Assembly (NCBI RefSeq): GCF_019175385.1
Contig: NC_083344.1
Location: forward strand, 22,080,380-22,144,379
DNA length: 64,000 nucleotides
From: Lycium barbarum
Taxonomy: Eukaryota > Streptophyta > Magnoliopsida > Solanales > Solanaceae
Direction: 5' to 3'
In this document: one piece after another, positions 36,307 to 48,514 of the stretch
Numbering within the stretch: the stretch's first letter is position 1
How the letters are laid out: each line of letters starts with the position of its first letter
The notes under the pieces: generated by a model
Seen by the model: only the letters and a program-made list of their open reading frames with translations
The model's database searches: none
Told to the model about the DNA's origin: nothing
Made by a program: the position numbers and the translations under genes

Positions 36307-38371
36307 GAAGGTCTGTACCAAAATCTAGGCTCCGGAACAACGGAGCTCTCCAAGACAGCAGAAAGGGAATCCTAAGCTGGCGGATCACCGAATCGAGTGT
36401 CTGTACCTGCGGGCATGAAACGCACCCCTCCGAAGAAAGGGGGTCAGTACTAGATATGTACTGAGTATTTAAAGCATGAAATACGGTAAAGAGGATCATA
36501 ACAGAAATAGGGGGTACAGGAGACAAAAATAACATTCAAAATACCAAAACACTTGCCTTTTGAAACATAAATCATGCGTGTCAATATCATATATCATACC
36601 CGGCCCATTATGGGACTCGGTGAATAAAGTCATCATATGCCCTCCTGGCCGTCATAACATATCACCATATCATCATATCATCATACCATATATATATATA
36701 TATATAATATATATATATATACCGTACCCGGCCCTCTAGTGAGGGACTCGGTGAATAATGCAGTGAAACTGTGCATGATAACATACCCGGCCTGGGACTC
36801 GGTGAGAGACATATTGAAGCATGCACGAGCAGAGTAGTGAGCAACCATATGCAATTTAAAACATTATCAAGACCCAAACAGAATAAGAAGAAGGGATTTA
36901 CACCTGAGTATTAATAGTGACAATCATACCAAATATCCCTCGAACGTCATAATAAATAATATCAAAAGAGCCTTAAGAACCATAGACATATGTCAATACA
37001 GAATGAAACAGCTTATAGAAGTCAAGGAAATCAATTATCGTAGAGTATCTATGAATAGGAGCTTATATATATCGACTACTATCCAACGTATAGAAAACTT
37101 GAGAGGGAAGCTCAATCATTTCAAGAGTTCTAACATCAAGAAGTGAATAGGAATCATGAATCACACTCGAAAATTATGAATAGAATTATCCCAAAGCTCA
37201 TATCATTCGTCACTTAAATCTAAGACATGCCAAAATAAAGAAGGGACAGTATTACATACCTGTTAACGACTACTCACAAATCTGTTCGCTTTGTCGCTCT
37301 TTTAGCCTATTTAGTATAAGAGTAATGTTATCGTCAGTAACTATACTTTCTAGTTCATAAATCTGTAGCCCATTTCATATAGAACTTATCCTTTAGCTTA
37401 AACATTCTCGTTTAGGGTTTTCCATTAGTTAAAGACTTAACGAAAATCGGGCAGCATTTCCCCTATATATTCTCCTAACCCGAAATTCCAATTACCCTCC
37501 TGTTAACACAGAAATACCAACAACAACATATAGACATAGTCATATCTTCAATCTTTTCAATTTAACAAGGATAACAACATGTTCATAACAACACAACTTC
37601 AACCTTAACTATCTAATTCTTTCATTCTTTTACCATATAATCCATGATAACAACAACCATAATGCAACTTAAAAATTAATTCTCCCTGCCTAATTAGAAC
37701 ATCCCCCTACACGGCTCAATTTATTTTTCACATCAACATTTATAACTCCTTATATTCATCACACACCTACCAATTTATACAAGTTTAAATTGTCTCCAAA
37801 ACGTGTAGAAAAAAAGATTAACTCTTACCTTGATAAGCTTGGCTCCTTAATATTGCTAATCCCTTGAATGTTCACAACACCACAACCCTTTAATTTCTCC
37901 GTTCACTAAGCTCACTCTCGGCTGGAAATTGCCATGGTCGAGAGCTCTTCTTTGCTCCTTTCCCTCTCTACTTTAGTTGTTGAAGTAAAATGAACTTGTG
38001 GTGAATGCATTACTCATCAAATTATGTATTTATGTGCTGCCCCTAAGCCCTCCACGTGCCCCCTCTTGGTGAGTCATTATGTTGATTTAATTTTCCTCTT
38101 TTTTTTCTTTACAAAATTGGGTAGGGCCCACACGAGTAATTAAGCTTAATTAATTAATTTATCACTAATTATTACTTAATAATCTAGTCACAATTAATTA
38201 ATCCCTAATCTCCAATAATATCTTTAAACTAAGTAAAATTTATAAACAATTTATGTTCTAATTAAAATTGAAAATTAAAGATGGGTATTTCGTGTCCGAA
38301 AATGATCTCGTCTTTAACTTGAGTCGATTCTCTTGCGAATAACACGATGTATAAAAATACGGGATATAACA
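35815..38371 (-). repeat. RT-B3 LTR
   Basis: It spans 2557 bp, TG at 35815 and ATAACA at 38366-38371. It has the same modules as RT-B2, including the minisatellite (about 35931-36070), hairpin block (about 36398-36466) and GGGCAGCATTTCCCC box (about 37449-37464). The extra length is mostly an expanded AT microsatellite. Right flank CGAAACTTAG equals that of RT-B2. Confidence 0.9.
36217..36301. repeat. Expanded (AT)n microsatellite in RT-B3 LTR
   Basis: About 42 AT repeats. The same site has about 17 bp of AT in RT-B1 (27554-27570) and 15 bp in RT-B2 (31831-31845). Confidence 0.95.
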
Positions 38372-40395
38372 CGAAACTTAGTTTTTGACCCTGACCAAGC
38401 CTTATGTAGGCTTTCCACGTATCCCCAAAGGGAAATCAGGTCAATCTGTAGTTCAGGCATGTTTTCTTCTTGAGGGTTTAAGGACGTTGCGGCAGTTTTT
38501 GATCGAGTAACCGGTGCCAACGAATCGACCCCTATCTACAGGAGAAAACAAATCAAAGGCACCCAAGTTGGCATTAGATTTAAAGCACGAAACACAAGAT
38601 ATCACGTCGTTCGTATTTTATAGAACATAGATTCATATATTTTATTTCAACTCTTGACTGATTCACATTCCAAAGGTATTTTGGTATTTTTGTGTTCTTA
38701 GGAATATTAATTTTTTGGTAAGTGGTCTTTATGGTTGATTTTCTTCGAGCCAGGTCTACAAGAGAAAACAAATCAAAGGCTCCCAAGTTAGCCTTAGTTT
38801 ACACAAGATATCACGTCGTTTGCATTTTACAGCACATAGATTCATATTTTTTATTTCAACTCTTGACTGATTCACATTCCAAAGATATTTTGGTATTTTT
38901 GTGGTTTTAGTAATATAGATTTTTTGGTAAGTGGTCGTTATGGTTGATTTGCTTCTACCCATACTGTACTAAGGGGATTTTTAATTTTTATTATAAAAGG
39001 ACCGAGTCTTAAATAGACTGCCTACGTATCCCACCAAAGGGAAATCAAGTCCATCCGTAGTTCAGGCATGCACAGGAAAGGTTTTTCCTATGCTACCCAA
39101 AACATAGTTTTCTGCCCATACCAGGCCTTATGTAGGCTTTCCACGTATCCCAAAAGGGAAATCTGCTCCATCCGTACTTCAGGCATGTTTTCTTCTTGAT
39201 TGTTTAGGCACGTTGCGGTAGTTTTTGATCGAGTAACTGGTGCCAGCGAATCGACCCTCTCTACAACAGAAAACAAATCAAAGGCTCCCAAGTTAGCGTT
39301 AGATTTAAAGCACGAAACACAAGATATCACATCGTTCACATTTTATAGCACATAGATTCATATATTTTACTTCAACGATTTAAAGCACGAAACACAAGAT
39401 ATCACGTCGTTCGCATTTTATAGCACATAGATTCATATATTTTATTTCAACTCTTGACTAATTCACATTCCAAAGGTATTTTGGTATTTTTGTGTTTTTA
39501 GGAATATTGATTTTTTGGTAAGTGGTCTTTATGGTTGTTTGCTTCTACCCATCCTGTACTAAGGGGATTTTTAATTTTTAGGAATTAAGGGGATTTTTAA
39601 TTTTAAGGTATATTGATTTTTTTTTGTAAGTGGTCTTTATGGTTGATTTGCTTCTACCCAAGGGGATTTTTAATTTTTATTATAAAAGGATCGAGTCTTA
39701 AAGAGACTGCCTACGTACCCCACCAAAGGGAAATCGGGTCCATCCGTAGTTCAGGCATACACAGAAAAGGTTATTCCTATGCTACCCGAAACATAGTTTT
39801 CTACCTTGACCAGGCCTTATGTAGGCTTTCCACGTATCCCAAAAGGGAAATCAGGTCCATCCGTACTTCAGGCATGTTTTCTTCTTGAGGGTTTAAGGAC
39901 GTTGCGGCAGTTTTTGATCGTGTAATCGGTGCCAGTGAATCGACCCCTGTCTACAGGAGAAAACAAATCAAAGGCTCCTAAGTTAGCGTTAGATTTAAAG
40001 CACGAAACACAAGATATCATGTCGTTCGCATTTTATAGCACATAGATTCATATATGTTTTTTCAACTCTTGACTAATTCACATTCCCAAGGTAATTTGGT
40101 ATTTTTGTGTTTTTAGGAATATTGATTTTTTGGTAAGTGGTCTTTATGGTTGCTTTTCTTCTACTCATCCTGTACTAAGGGGATTTTTAATTTTTAGGAA
40201 TTAAGGGGATTTTTAATTTTAAGGAATATTGATTTTTTTTGTAAGTGGTCTTTATGGTTGATTTGCTTCTACCCAAGGGGATTTTTAATTTTTATTACAA
40301 AAGGACCGAGTCTTAAAGAGACTGCCTATGTACCCGACCAAAGGGAAATCAGGTCCATTCGTAGTTCAGGCATACACAGAAAAGGTTTTTCCTAT
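38372..40395. repeat. Tandem-repeat array, second block
   Basis: Successive ACTGCCTA starts at 39018, 39707 and 40322 give spacings of 689 and 615 bp; the longer one contains a short local duplication (GATTTAAAGCACGAAACAC at about 39305 and 39378). The first part, 38530-38867, is nearly identical to 34560-34917, so the block was duplicated together with the neighbouring RT-B sequence. No coding potential. Confidence 0.85.
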
Positions 40396-41296
40396 GGTCC
40401 ATCCGTCGTGGCAGGGCAGTCATGATGATACACGCAAACCCTTTCTGTCGGAGATCCTAGGCGACTCTTATAGGTTTGTGGTACTGCTCTTATCTTCTTC
40501 ACACTACACAATAGGGAGTGAATCCTGGCATATGACTCTTTGAATTTAGAGAAGTTGCTCCTCCAGAACCTAACCTTCGATATCCTTTCTGGATGATTTT
40601 TCCCATGGTCATGGGTCAGGAAAGAGTGGAGCCTTTATAGCTGGTTAATTCTCCCTTGGTCAATTCATTGGATAAGCTTCCTTTCCAATGCTCCACGCTC
40701 ATTGGCCGTATGGCCTGACTGACTTCGGTGGTAGAGGCACTTTCTGTAAATCATAAAAGGAGCATACGGCAGTAACAGATTTGGGCTTTGCGCGTACACT
40801 CCAAAACTCCCCAAAGTCTCTAAGATTTCTTGTTTGGACATTTCCAATGGCGTACCCCAATTGTGCGATCTCGTGCCTTTGAGAACAATTGTGTATAAAA
40901 CTGGACGTTCCTCGAGCTGAGACTCGCGTGGGTCTCCATAGACTTTCAAATTGGGGATAAGTAGTTCGTGATTTCCATAAGGTATGGGGTCAAGCCTTTC
41001 TTGTTGATTGAGCGGGACATAACTCCCAAGTTGTGCTTCAGGTGTCTTTCCCCATTTTACCCGATTGGCAGGGTGTTGCTTAGTTAGCTCCTCAACATAA
41101 GCCAGGAGAGTTTCAGCTTCTTTCATTTCTCATTGGCCGCCTTAGTGGTTTGGACAACTTCTTTCATTCTAGCAGTGGCCAGGGCCATTCTATTGTCCCA
41201 CTGTCAGTTTTTCTCACTTGTCGTTTCCATGTTCTCATTGTCACTGACTAGGTTGACGTAAGGTGAAGTCGCACTCATGCTGTCTGGAGTCTCCAT
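40396..41296 (-). pseudogene. Tat/Ogre-like gag remnant
   Basis: A minus-strand frame opens at ATG 41294-41296, runs 30 codons (METPDSMSATSPYVNLVSDN..) to TGA at 41204-41206, and after a frame change continues as a 153-codon open stretch, 40665-41126 (MKEAETLLAYVEEL.., PIPYGNHELLIPNLKVYGDP). Placement after ORF1 and the short acidic start suit the gag position of a Tat/Ogre element, but I do not recognise a named domain; the family call rests mainly on context. 40396-40664 shows no clear frame. The rest of gag and pol are absent. Confidence 0.45.
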
Positions 41297-41636
41297 TTTC
41301 TATTAGCAAATCAACCTTTTAAAAGTGGAGCTAAATTTGGTTTTAGGGGTTGTTTTCTTGGTTTTTATTTTGGGTAGTGTCCGGAATGTGGACCAATCAA
41401 GTTTTAACAATATATATAATTTTCACACAAAGCAGTTATATCAACTAAGCATTTAGACAATATATAATTCACTTTCCTACATCTCCTTGCTCCGAGGCTA
41501 CTAGCGTATGAAGCAGAATTGTCGCATATGTAAAACAAATGTATTGTTCCCAAAAAATAAAAATCCCATTGCTTTTCGTTAATAATAATTTCCCAAGTGG
41601 GATAACAAAGCTTTTAAAGTAAATAAAATGCAATAA
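41297..41636. other. Spacer between gag-like and ORF1-like remnants
   Basis: AT-rich with no open frame, as expected of the non-coding spacer between ORF1 and gag in Tat/Ogre elements. Nothing else seen. Confidence 0.4.
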
Positions 41637-42157
41637 TCAGAAAAAGTCCACTTCACGGACAGAAATCTGCTCTCTATCATCTTGCTCCTTCTTGGCCTTT
41701 TGAAGGGCGGTCTGAATGGTTACGTGGGCCGGCATCAATGCTATCCCGATCCACTGACCCCTCTGATCATCAGTCAATGACGTCCCTGTATCTATGGCTT
41801 CCTTAACAAAAGTGTCAAGCCATTCTATGCTCTTCAATGAGGCATCCGCTTCGTCTTTCAAACTCTTAATTATCTCTTGGTCATATTCTTTTTTTGATTG
41901 ATGATCCACTTCTCTTCCTTCCACCCGTCATTTCATTCTTCTAACCTGAATTGCATTTTCGGCTTCCCTATCTATCGAAAATTTGTACAAATACAGTTTT
42001 GGAGTAGCAGTACCATCTAACTTAGCCCTAAGCCACTCGTAGTAGTTTTCATCATGACTTGGATTGTTTGGATCCTCACCCAACTTATTTTCCCTTATCA
42101 CATTCTTCCAATCCTTCTGGGCATCTTTTATACCTTTGATATGACCTTCTTCATAAT
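41637..42157 (-). pseudogene. Tat/Ogre-like ORF1, C-terminal part
   Basis: Two in-frame open pieces, separated only by TGA at 41928-41930, give a lysine/glutamate-rich C-terminal segment: ..KDAQKDWKNVIRENKLGED, NYYEWLRAKLDG, then a likely coiled-coil tail to REVDFF. The upstream part of the same protein lies at 52297-52664; the frame is continuous across RT-C and its 5-bp target duplication. The arrangement resembles the extra ORF before gag in Tat/Ogre elements (proteins with a DUF7745-like, plant-mobile-domain-related region). Function unknown; inactive here. Confidence 0.55.
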
Positions 42158-45100
42158 TATCACGACCCAACCCCGTAGGCCGCGACTAGTGTCCGACGTG
42201 GACACTCAAACGTACTTACCGACAAAATCTTACTTATGTCTACAAATAATGAATCTCGTGCGTCTTAAATTACAAACATATCACTTAAACCATTATTTAT
42301 GTCATAAAACATAGGCCAACCATATTGACGTAGCGAAGGAACAGACTGGCACAAATCAAACAAACGTCACTGACCAAACACGACCCATGACCCACAAACA
42401 TGACTACAGGCCTCTAAGACAGACAACAGAATCATATGACGGGACAGGGCCCCGCCGTACCCAAAAGAAAATATAAACACGAAACCACATACAACAAGAG
42501 TCCTGTACCAAAAGTAGGGGCTCCGGATCAAAGGAGCGCTCCAAATAGCAGACTGTGTACCCTAGGCTGGCGGACCACCACTGAAAGCGTCTGTACCTGT
42601 GGGCATGAAACGCAGCCCCCGAAGAAAGGGGGTCAGTACGAAATATGTACTGAGTATGTAAAGCATGGAATACAGAAATCAGAGCTATAATCGAAACAAG
42701 CGGTACAAGAATGAGTAATTAGTCCAGAATGTCAAAGTCACTCACTTCTCAGGCCAAGGTCATATAGATCGTCACATATCATATAAACCACTATAACCTG
42801 TCAGACGGGTTACCAAGGGTACAGAGTTTCCAGATGGAACTTATGCCTACCTAATTCATGTGTCAGACGGAAGGCAGGACATACAGAATGCTCAGATAAC
42901 GCCATACACTAAAAGGAATACGGGACTTGCCGAGTACTCAGACGATATGGTATGCCGATTGAAATACAGGACATACAGAGTATCAGAACGCCGCAGCGTA
43001 TCGAATCAGATGTTGCAGCCTGTGAATCATATGATGTTTACAAAGAGTGTGCCACCTCGAGCTCAGCCCAGTACAGTGGTCATCCCATGCAGAAACTGCT
43101 CGTTTTCCCCGCTCGAGCTCTGCGCAGTACACGGGTCACGGATCAGTCTCGGGAGCTCGAGCTCCGCCCAGTACACTCCCAACGCGTCTGCCTGGTATCA
43201 CATCACGCAGCGCAGATACTGTCCGCTTTGGGGATCGAGCTCAGCCCAGACCACCCCTCATGGTTTTATTCCAGAACATCATAGGAAACTTAGGGAAATA
43301 GCGCACGACAGCATAGCTTGGTCCGACTCAGTGAATAGACACGCTAAGACTTGCACAAACGGAGTAGTGAGAAATCAGATACATATATTTTCAGACTCGA
43401 TAGATACGAATACTTATTGACGTTTGAGGATTATGGACGTATTCCGGAACGATCAGAATTGATGTGTGAAATTTACGGATACTTTTACCACAGAATCGTC
43501 ACGAACGTTTCAGAGCAGATTTCAATCGACGAATCAGTTCAAGGAATCAGACTGTAGTCATAGAGCATGTACATAACGTTTTAGACGACACGATGGAAGG
43601 TATCAACCCAAACATCTGGAGTCATCTTATGTGTCCAAACATTTATAAAACTGGTGAGAGTGATTGAACGTACTATCGGAATATTCGTAACGGATTAGTC
43701 GACCAAAATATTCATGTCCGAATACTTTTATCAAAATAACTCTAGCGGAGTAATTGTATCGGAACACCTATGCTCGGATACTCATGTCAACAAAAGGGCA
43801 TATGGTCGACTTGTCATAATTCGCGCGATCAATAACCGGCCCGGGGACCTGTGAGCGATATCACAATAATGGGCACGAGTTAAGTCATGAACGGCTAATT
43901 CAATTTATGAATCGGAATAGCTATAGGGCCCAATATGGTCATATGTCGGCCCGTTAGTCCAACTAGTCTGAACAAGTAGTCATTACGGGGTTTATTTCGC
44001 AAAAGTTCTCCCAAGATTATGTTTATATTTCAAAATGTAATTTAGAATGTCGAAATAATTTTTATAAGCTTGATAAAATCATAGGTTGACCCAGTAGCCA
44101 AAATAATTCGGATAATTAATCAAACGGGGTTCATTTCACCAAAAATATTTCCAAAATAGTCATTGTGGTTCAAATTATAGTTTAAGACATCATGGCGATC
44201 AAAAATATTATTTTATTATAGTTAAACTCATAAACGAAAGTCCTTTACTGTCGCTATACCAAAGTGAACCTTACAGGGCAAACAAAAGGATTTCGGACTT
44301 AGCGGGCCCACCTCGGGTCAAGTCGAGGTGGTAGACATGAATCACGGACATTTGAGGCCTATGTGGTCCTACATAAGTTTCGGACATTTGGTTGCTTTCT
44401 AGCCAAAATAGGGTCTTTAAGCTTCAGTTGAATTGAATGAATAGTAGCCATTTTCTAATTCGGATTTCGAGGAGCAGAATTGCTCCCGGGATTCCGATAT
44501 CGACCTAGCATACTAAGGCATGCCAAAAGAAGGAATGGGTAGCCTTACATACCTTTTTATACGACTTACGCTCGCCCAAAACCTAAGTCCCGTTTCGTCC
44601 AGAATCTGCAAATGGTCAAGGTTACCAATTAGGGATTTCAAAGCTTAAAATTCGCTTAACTTCATTTTTTGGCTACAGAAATTTCGGCAGCACCTCCCCT
44701 ATAAATATAGCACCCCCGAGAATCATCTCGGCTCAAATAGTAGCAACAACAACCCAACAACATCAACAAAGTCAACAATCATTACAATATAGCACAATAG
44801 AAGGCAACTAGTTCTACTTTCCGACATAACGAAATAACGTTCATTCCGACTTCACACTTCCAAGCTAAGCTCCATATTTTCATATTCATCATTCATCAAG
44901 ATCATCACTATATAGGTTAGAAGCATTCCATATCGTTTTCACAAAATATTCACACGATATACAAGATATACAATTTTCCACCAAGATCATATTTCATCCA
45001 AAACTTTTAATCTTTGGCATACATATTCATAACATGTTCCCATCTTCCAAATCCATCAATGGTCATCATAATTTGCATCCTAACAACTTCATTTTCATAA

Positions 45101-46071
45101 TGTCGTAAGATCATACCTAAAGGACATAAGCTTCTACATTCCATTTCAATGCAAAATTATATCATCTTATCTTCATTTACATTGCAAGCATCACCACAAC
45201 ACAACTAACATGTTAAACAAAATTAATCCATTCCCATTTCAATGCCTATACCACACGACCATTTTCCATTCTTCCAACTTCCATCCCATTCATAAAACTT
45301 TCATTTTCAATATAGAATTTCACAACACCCACAACTAGAACATTACATAAAATCAACTCAACTTACCTATACCAACTACACATACACACGGCCACACATA
45401 CATACACACAAATACCATGCAAACTTCCATATTCTCATGAATTCTATGAATTGCTACATACTACAACATAGACAAAGCCTTCATAACATACAAAGAACAT
45501 GAAATTCTTACCTTTCTTCACAACTTCTCCACTTATCTAAGGTTGGAATTTTGTTCCAAAGAATGATTCTCTCCTTCTAACAATCATACCATGTTGAAGA
45601 GGGCCTTCAAATTAGTAGGAAAACATGAAGAAACAATTTTTTGAACAAGATTTCTTGATCTTCTTTTTCTCTCCTCTTGGCCGAATTCTCTTCTTTCTTG
45701 GCTCTCTCTCTTTCTCTTTTGTTTTATTTTGTTGAAACTTCTAATGAAGTTGATAAGCATAGCCTCTTATTTATTTTGTCACATGAAATAATTAAATGGG
45801 CTTGGGCCATAAGTGTATGGCCGGCCACCCCCTTAGACTTGGGCCTCTTGTTTTCATTTTTTTTAGCCCAATCTCTTTTGGTTCATATTTCGTAATTTAC
45901 GAAACTAATTTCTGAATTTCCAATTTTACCCTTAACCTTCCCCGATGTCTCCGCGTCAACACTTTTCATAACAACAACATATATGCCGAATGAAATCAAA
46001 ATGTGGCCTTATTTCTTACAAGTCACAATTATTCCAAATTTTCCGAACACGCGAGAACACGGGATATAACA
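42158..46071 (-). repeat. RT-C 3' LTR
   Basis: It spans 3914 bp. Contains the double-hairpin block (42591-42658), four spaced copies of a CGAGCTC..GCCCAGTAC word (about 43055-43255), the GGCATG / GGTATGT block (about 44517-44551) and a box reading CTATAAATATAG near the GGCAGCACCTCCCC element (about 44686-44712). It is about 350 bp longer than the 5' LTR around 43555-43905. Confidence 0.93.
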
Positions 46072-46105
46072 TCCTCCCCCCCTTTAGAACATTCGTCCTC
46101 CAATG
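46072..46105 (-). promoter_or_regulatory. RT-C polypurine tract and hairpin
   Basis: Minus strand AAAGGGGGGGAGGA abuts the LTR start TGTTATATCC. The adjoining ACATTCG..CAATGT inverted repeat matches that of RT-A with one mismatch. Confidence 0.8.
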
Positions 46106-46954
46106 TTAAATTAGCCTTATAGGGTTTTACAAGCATCGCGGGGGAGTTCTCCTTATTTCCTTCCAAATTCAGCCAACCGTCACAATCACTATCCCTTTTT
46201 ACGCGCTCGCCTTAATTCTATTCTCGAATATCGTTACGCTAAAACTTTCCGGCTTTAACTAGTGGTGAAGCCGACATTAGTCTACTTATAACAGTTACAT
46301 CGTGTATTTTGCTTTGTCTTTCAGGTTCCGTTCAGTCAAAGTTTGCATATACCGTAACACCGACTGCTGGGGCCCACCGGTCAATCGAAACCGTCGTAAC
46401 CGGGAGGTGGTCTGCACACATACACGTTTATTACCATTTCCCTTACAATACATTTTCAAACGCCATTCAAATTTATTCTGATTCCAGAACTGCGTCGCAC
46501 TTCCCTTTTCTTCGGCGGCCGAGTTCGCCTTAGCCTACCCAACCTATTTAGGGTTTCTAACTCTTTGGTACATTTTGATTTATTTAGTTTACCCCATACT
46601 TTCCCTTGGTCTCTTATTCCTACGTTTATATAAAAAACAATTGTACACTTCCCAGGGGGTCACCCATCCCAGAATTGCTCTGGCCCCAGCACGCTTAACC
46701 TCGAAACTTTAGTACATTTAGGCGCGTTAATGCCGGTATAGTTGCATCGATCGCCCCGCACGACCTTGGTCACATACTTTAGGACAAGTCGGGGTCTTGG
46801 AAATTTTTGGAAGGTTCTCGTAGCGGGTCCCGCCCTGATATAGAGAGGGTCCCTTTAGTTTGCCGATTATGAAATTACTGCGTTACCCTTTTTAACCTTT
46901 CGACTCTCACTTTCTATCCACATATATCATTACGTTAAACGATTTCTATCAATT
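46106..46954 (-). other. RT-C 3' internal non-coding region
   Basis: No open frame of note. It starts with sequence homologous to the RT-A end of pol region (CATTCGTCCTC.. and following), then unrelated DNA that holds the 5S-like segment at 46647-46754. It occupies the place where RT-A has about 3.5 kb of pol. Confidence 0.6.
46647..46754 (-). pseudogene. 5S rRNA-like segment with oligo-T stop
   Basis: Minus strand aligns with plant 5S rRNA over most of its length: GGTTAAGCGTGCTGGGGCC (A-box region), GGATGGGTGACCCCCTGGG (C-box region, one base from the plant 5S consensus) and an AAGT end. The 5' half is more diverged (ATACCGGCATTAACGC). Nine bases past its end, minus-strand T6 at 46632-46637 could stop RNA polymerase III. 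The intermediate-element region is altered (AATTCT). 5S-derived sequence in plant retroelements is known from Cassandra LTRs; here it is internal, between gag and the polypurine tract. Transcription is untested. Confidence 0.75.
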
Positions 46955-48514
46955 TGGGCCTCATCCCAGTTTTTACTAGCAATCGGGGAGGAACACGTGA
47001 TGAAATAGAATCTGGACCTACCAATGCATGTGTGTATATACATATATATATTCAGAAAAAGTAGACAACATACCTGTAAACGCATCTGGTGGCGCCTCTG
47101 GGCCCTGCCGGCTAGCCAAAGCATATAAGCGGTTCAAAGGACCGCTAGAACCAGAAACTCCGCCATGACTTCTACCGCGGCCCCATAGTGTCGGCACACT
47201 CTGCCCCGTAGGGCGTATCGCTACAGAAGGTAAATCAGCTACTAACCCGCTGAGCTGGGCTGCACCACCCGAACTGGTCCTGTACGGGCACTCTCGCATA
47301 ACGTGGCCTTGACGGCCACAAGAAGAACAAGCATTTGTAGCCTGTTGACATTCTCCAGAATGGCGTCTCCTGCAATAAGGACACCGAGGTCTGGGTGACC
47401 TCGACCGACCGGAACCTCCGTCCACTCGCAAGCTCAAGACACTGGAGCTCTGACCAGCCCCGGAGTACCATATGTCACCAAACCTCCTGCCCGAACTATG
47501 TGGAGGGGTATCCCATGCTGGCTGGGAAAAATGTCTATTGTGCTGCTGCTGAGGCTGTCTGCCTAAGAGTTTCCTAGAATACCCAGCCAATCTAGCCCTC
47601 TTGGGCTGTCTCCTGTCACAACCTCTACCCGACTGATCCTCTCTGTGCCGGTCCTCCACCCCTAGAGCATAAGCCTGTAATCGGGCAATGTCCATATCAG
47701 TCTGCGATGCCATCGCCATACAACTGTCAACCAAGTAGGGGTCCAACCCTATCACGTACCAGTGCATCCGATCAGCCATATCAGCTACTATAGCGGGTGC
47801 ATACCTAGCCAGAGAATCAAACTCCAAATTATACTCACGAACGCTCCGACCCCTCTGCTGCAGATGCAAAAATCGGTCAACCCGCGCCCGCCGTAACTCT
47901 GGGGGCAAAAAGTGACGGGTAAAAGCAGCCACGAACTCGTCCCAAGTAGTTGGGGAAACACCCTCACCCCTGGATAGCTCCCAGGACTCGTACCAGTTAG
48001 CAGCAACATCCCGCAATCTATGCGCGGCCAACTCGACAGACTCGGTCTCTGAAGCCCTGACCAAGTCCAATGAGCGCCGCATCCCCCGAATGAAGTCATG
48101 GGGGTCCTCATCGGGCTTAGACCCGAAAAACTCTGGGGGGCCACATAATAGAAACTCTCGAACCCTTAGGATATCACGCCTGTCATCATCATCGTCATCT
48201 CTCTGCCCGCGTCTGCGAGCCTGCCCCGCTACCAATGTAGTCAATAACTGCACAGCCTCCCTCAGTGCCCTATCATCCGCCCCTGGCTGGGGAGCTGGAG
48301 TCTCGGGTGCGGGTACTCGGGCCTCTGGAGCTACTGATGGACCTGCTCCAGGCTCTACTGGTGGTGGTGTAGCGGATCCCTCTGAATGGGGCGCAACCTC
48401 AGGCAAATCATAAACACAAGCCCGGGTAGCTCGCTGCGCCCGACTGGTCTCTCCGACCATCACTTTGCCCTTCTGGGCAGTCATAGACTTCTTCGGAAGT
48501 ATCACTGCAAACAC
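46955..48514 (-). CDS. gag: RT-C Gag with protease stub
   Basis: A 498-codon uninterrupted frame (48514 to 47018). The family ATG appears as ATA (ILPKK, where relatives read MPPKK); an in-frame ATG five codons upstream at 48514 can serve. Order: basic start; proline-rich linker; acidic DDDDDD run; Retrotrans_gag domain (FLLCGPPEFFGSKPDEDPHDF, VAANWYESWELS, TTWDEFVAAFTRHFLPPELRRA, GRSVREYNLEFDSLARYAP); glutamine-rich linker; two zinc-knuckle-like motifs (CPYCRRRHSGEC; CSSCGRQGHVMREC); and the start of protease, which ends in a stop just where the catalytic loop should be. A degenerate loop (VGPDSISS) is legible in another frame down to about 46955. It would make virus-like particles but no enzymes. 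Confidence 0.9.

Noticed and set aside
36071..36535. 154-codon frame with a long IY run
   Set aside because: It is a translation of the AT microsatellite inside the RT-B3 LTR.
42860..43420. 186-codon plus-strand frame, repeated at 49410-49970
   Set aside because: It exists twice only because it lies in both RT-C LTRs, antisense to the element; no domain and no conservation in related LTRs.
46647..46754. Functional 5S rRNA gene
   Set aside because: The 5' half and intermediate element are too diverged, it is single, and it sits within a retrotransposon.
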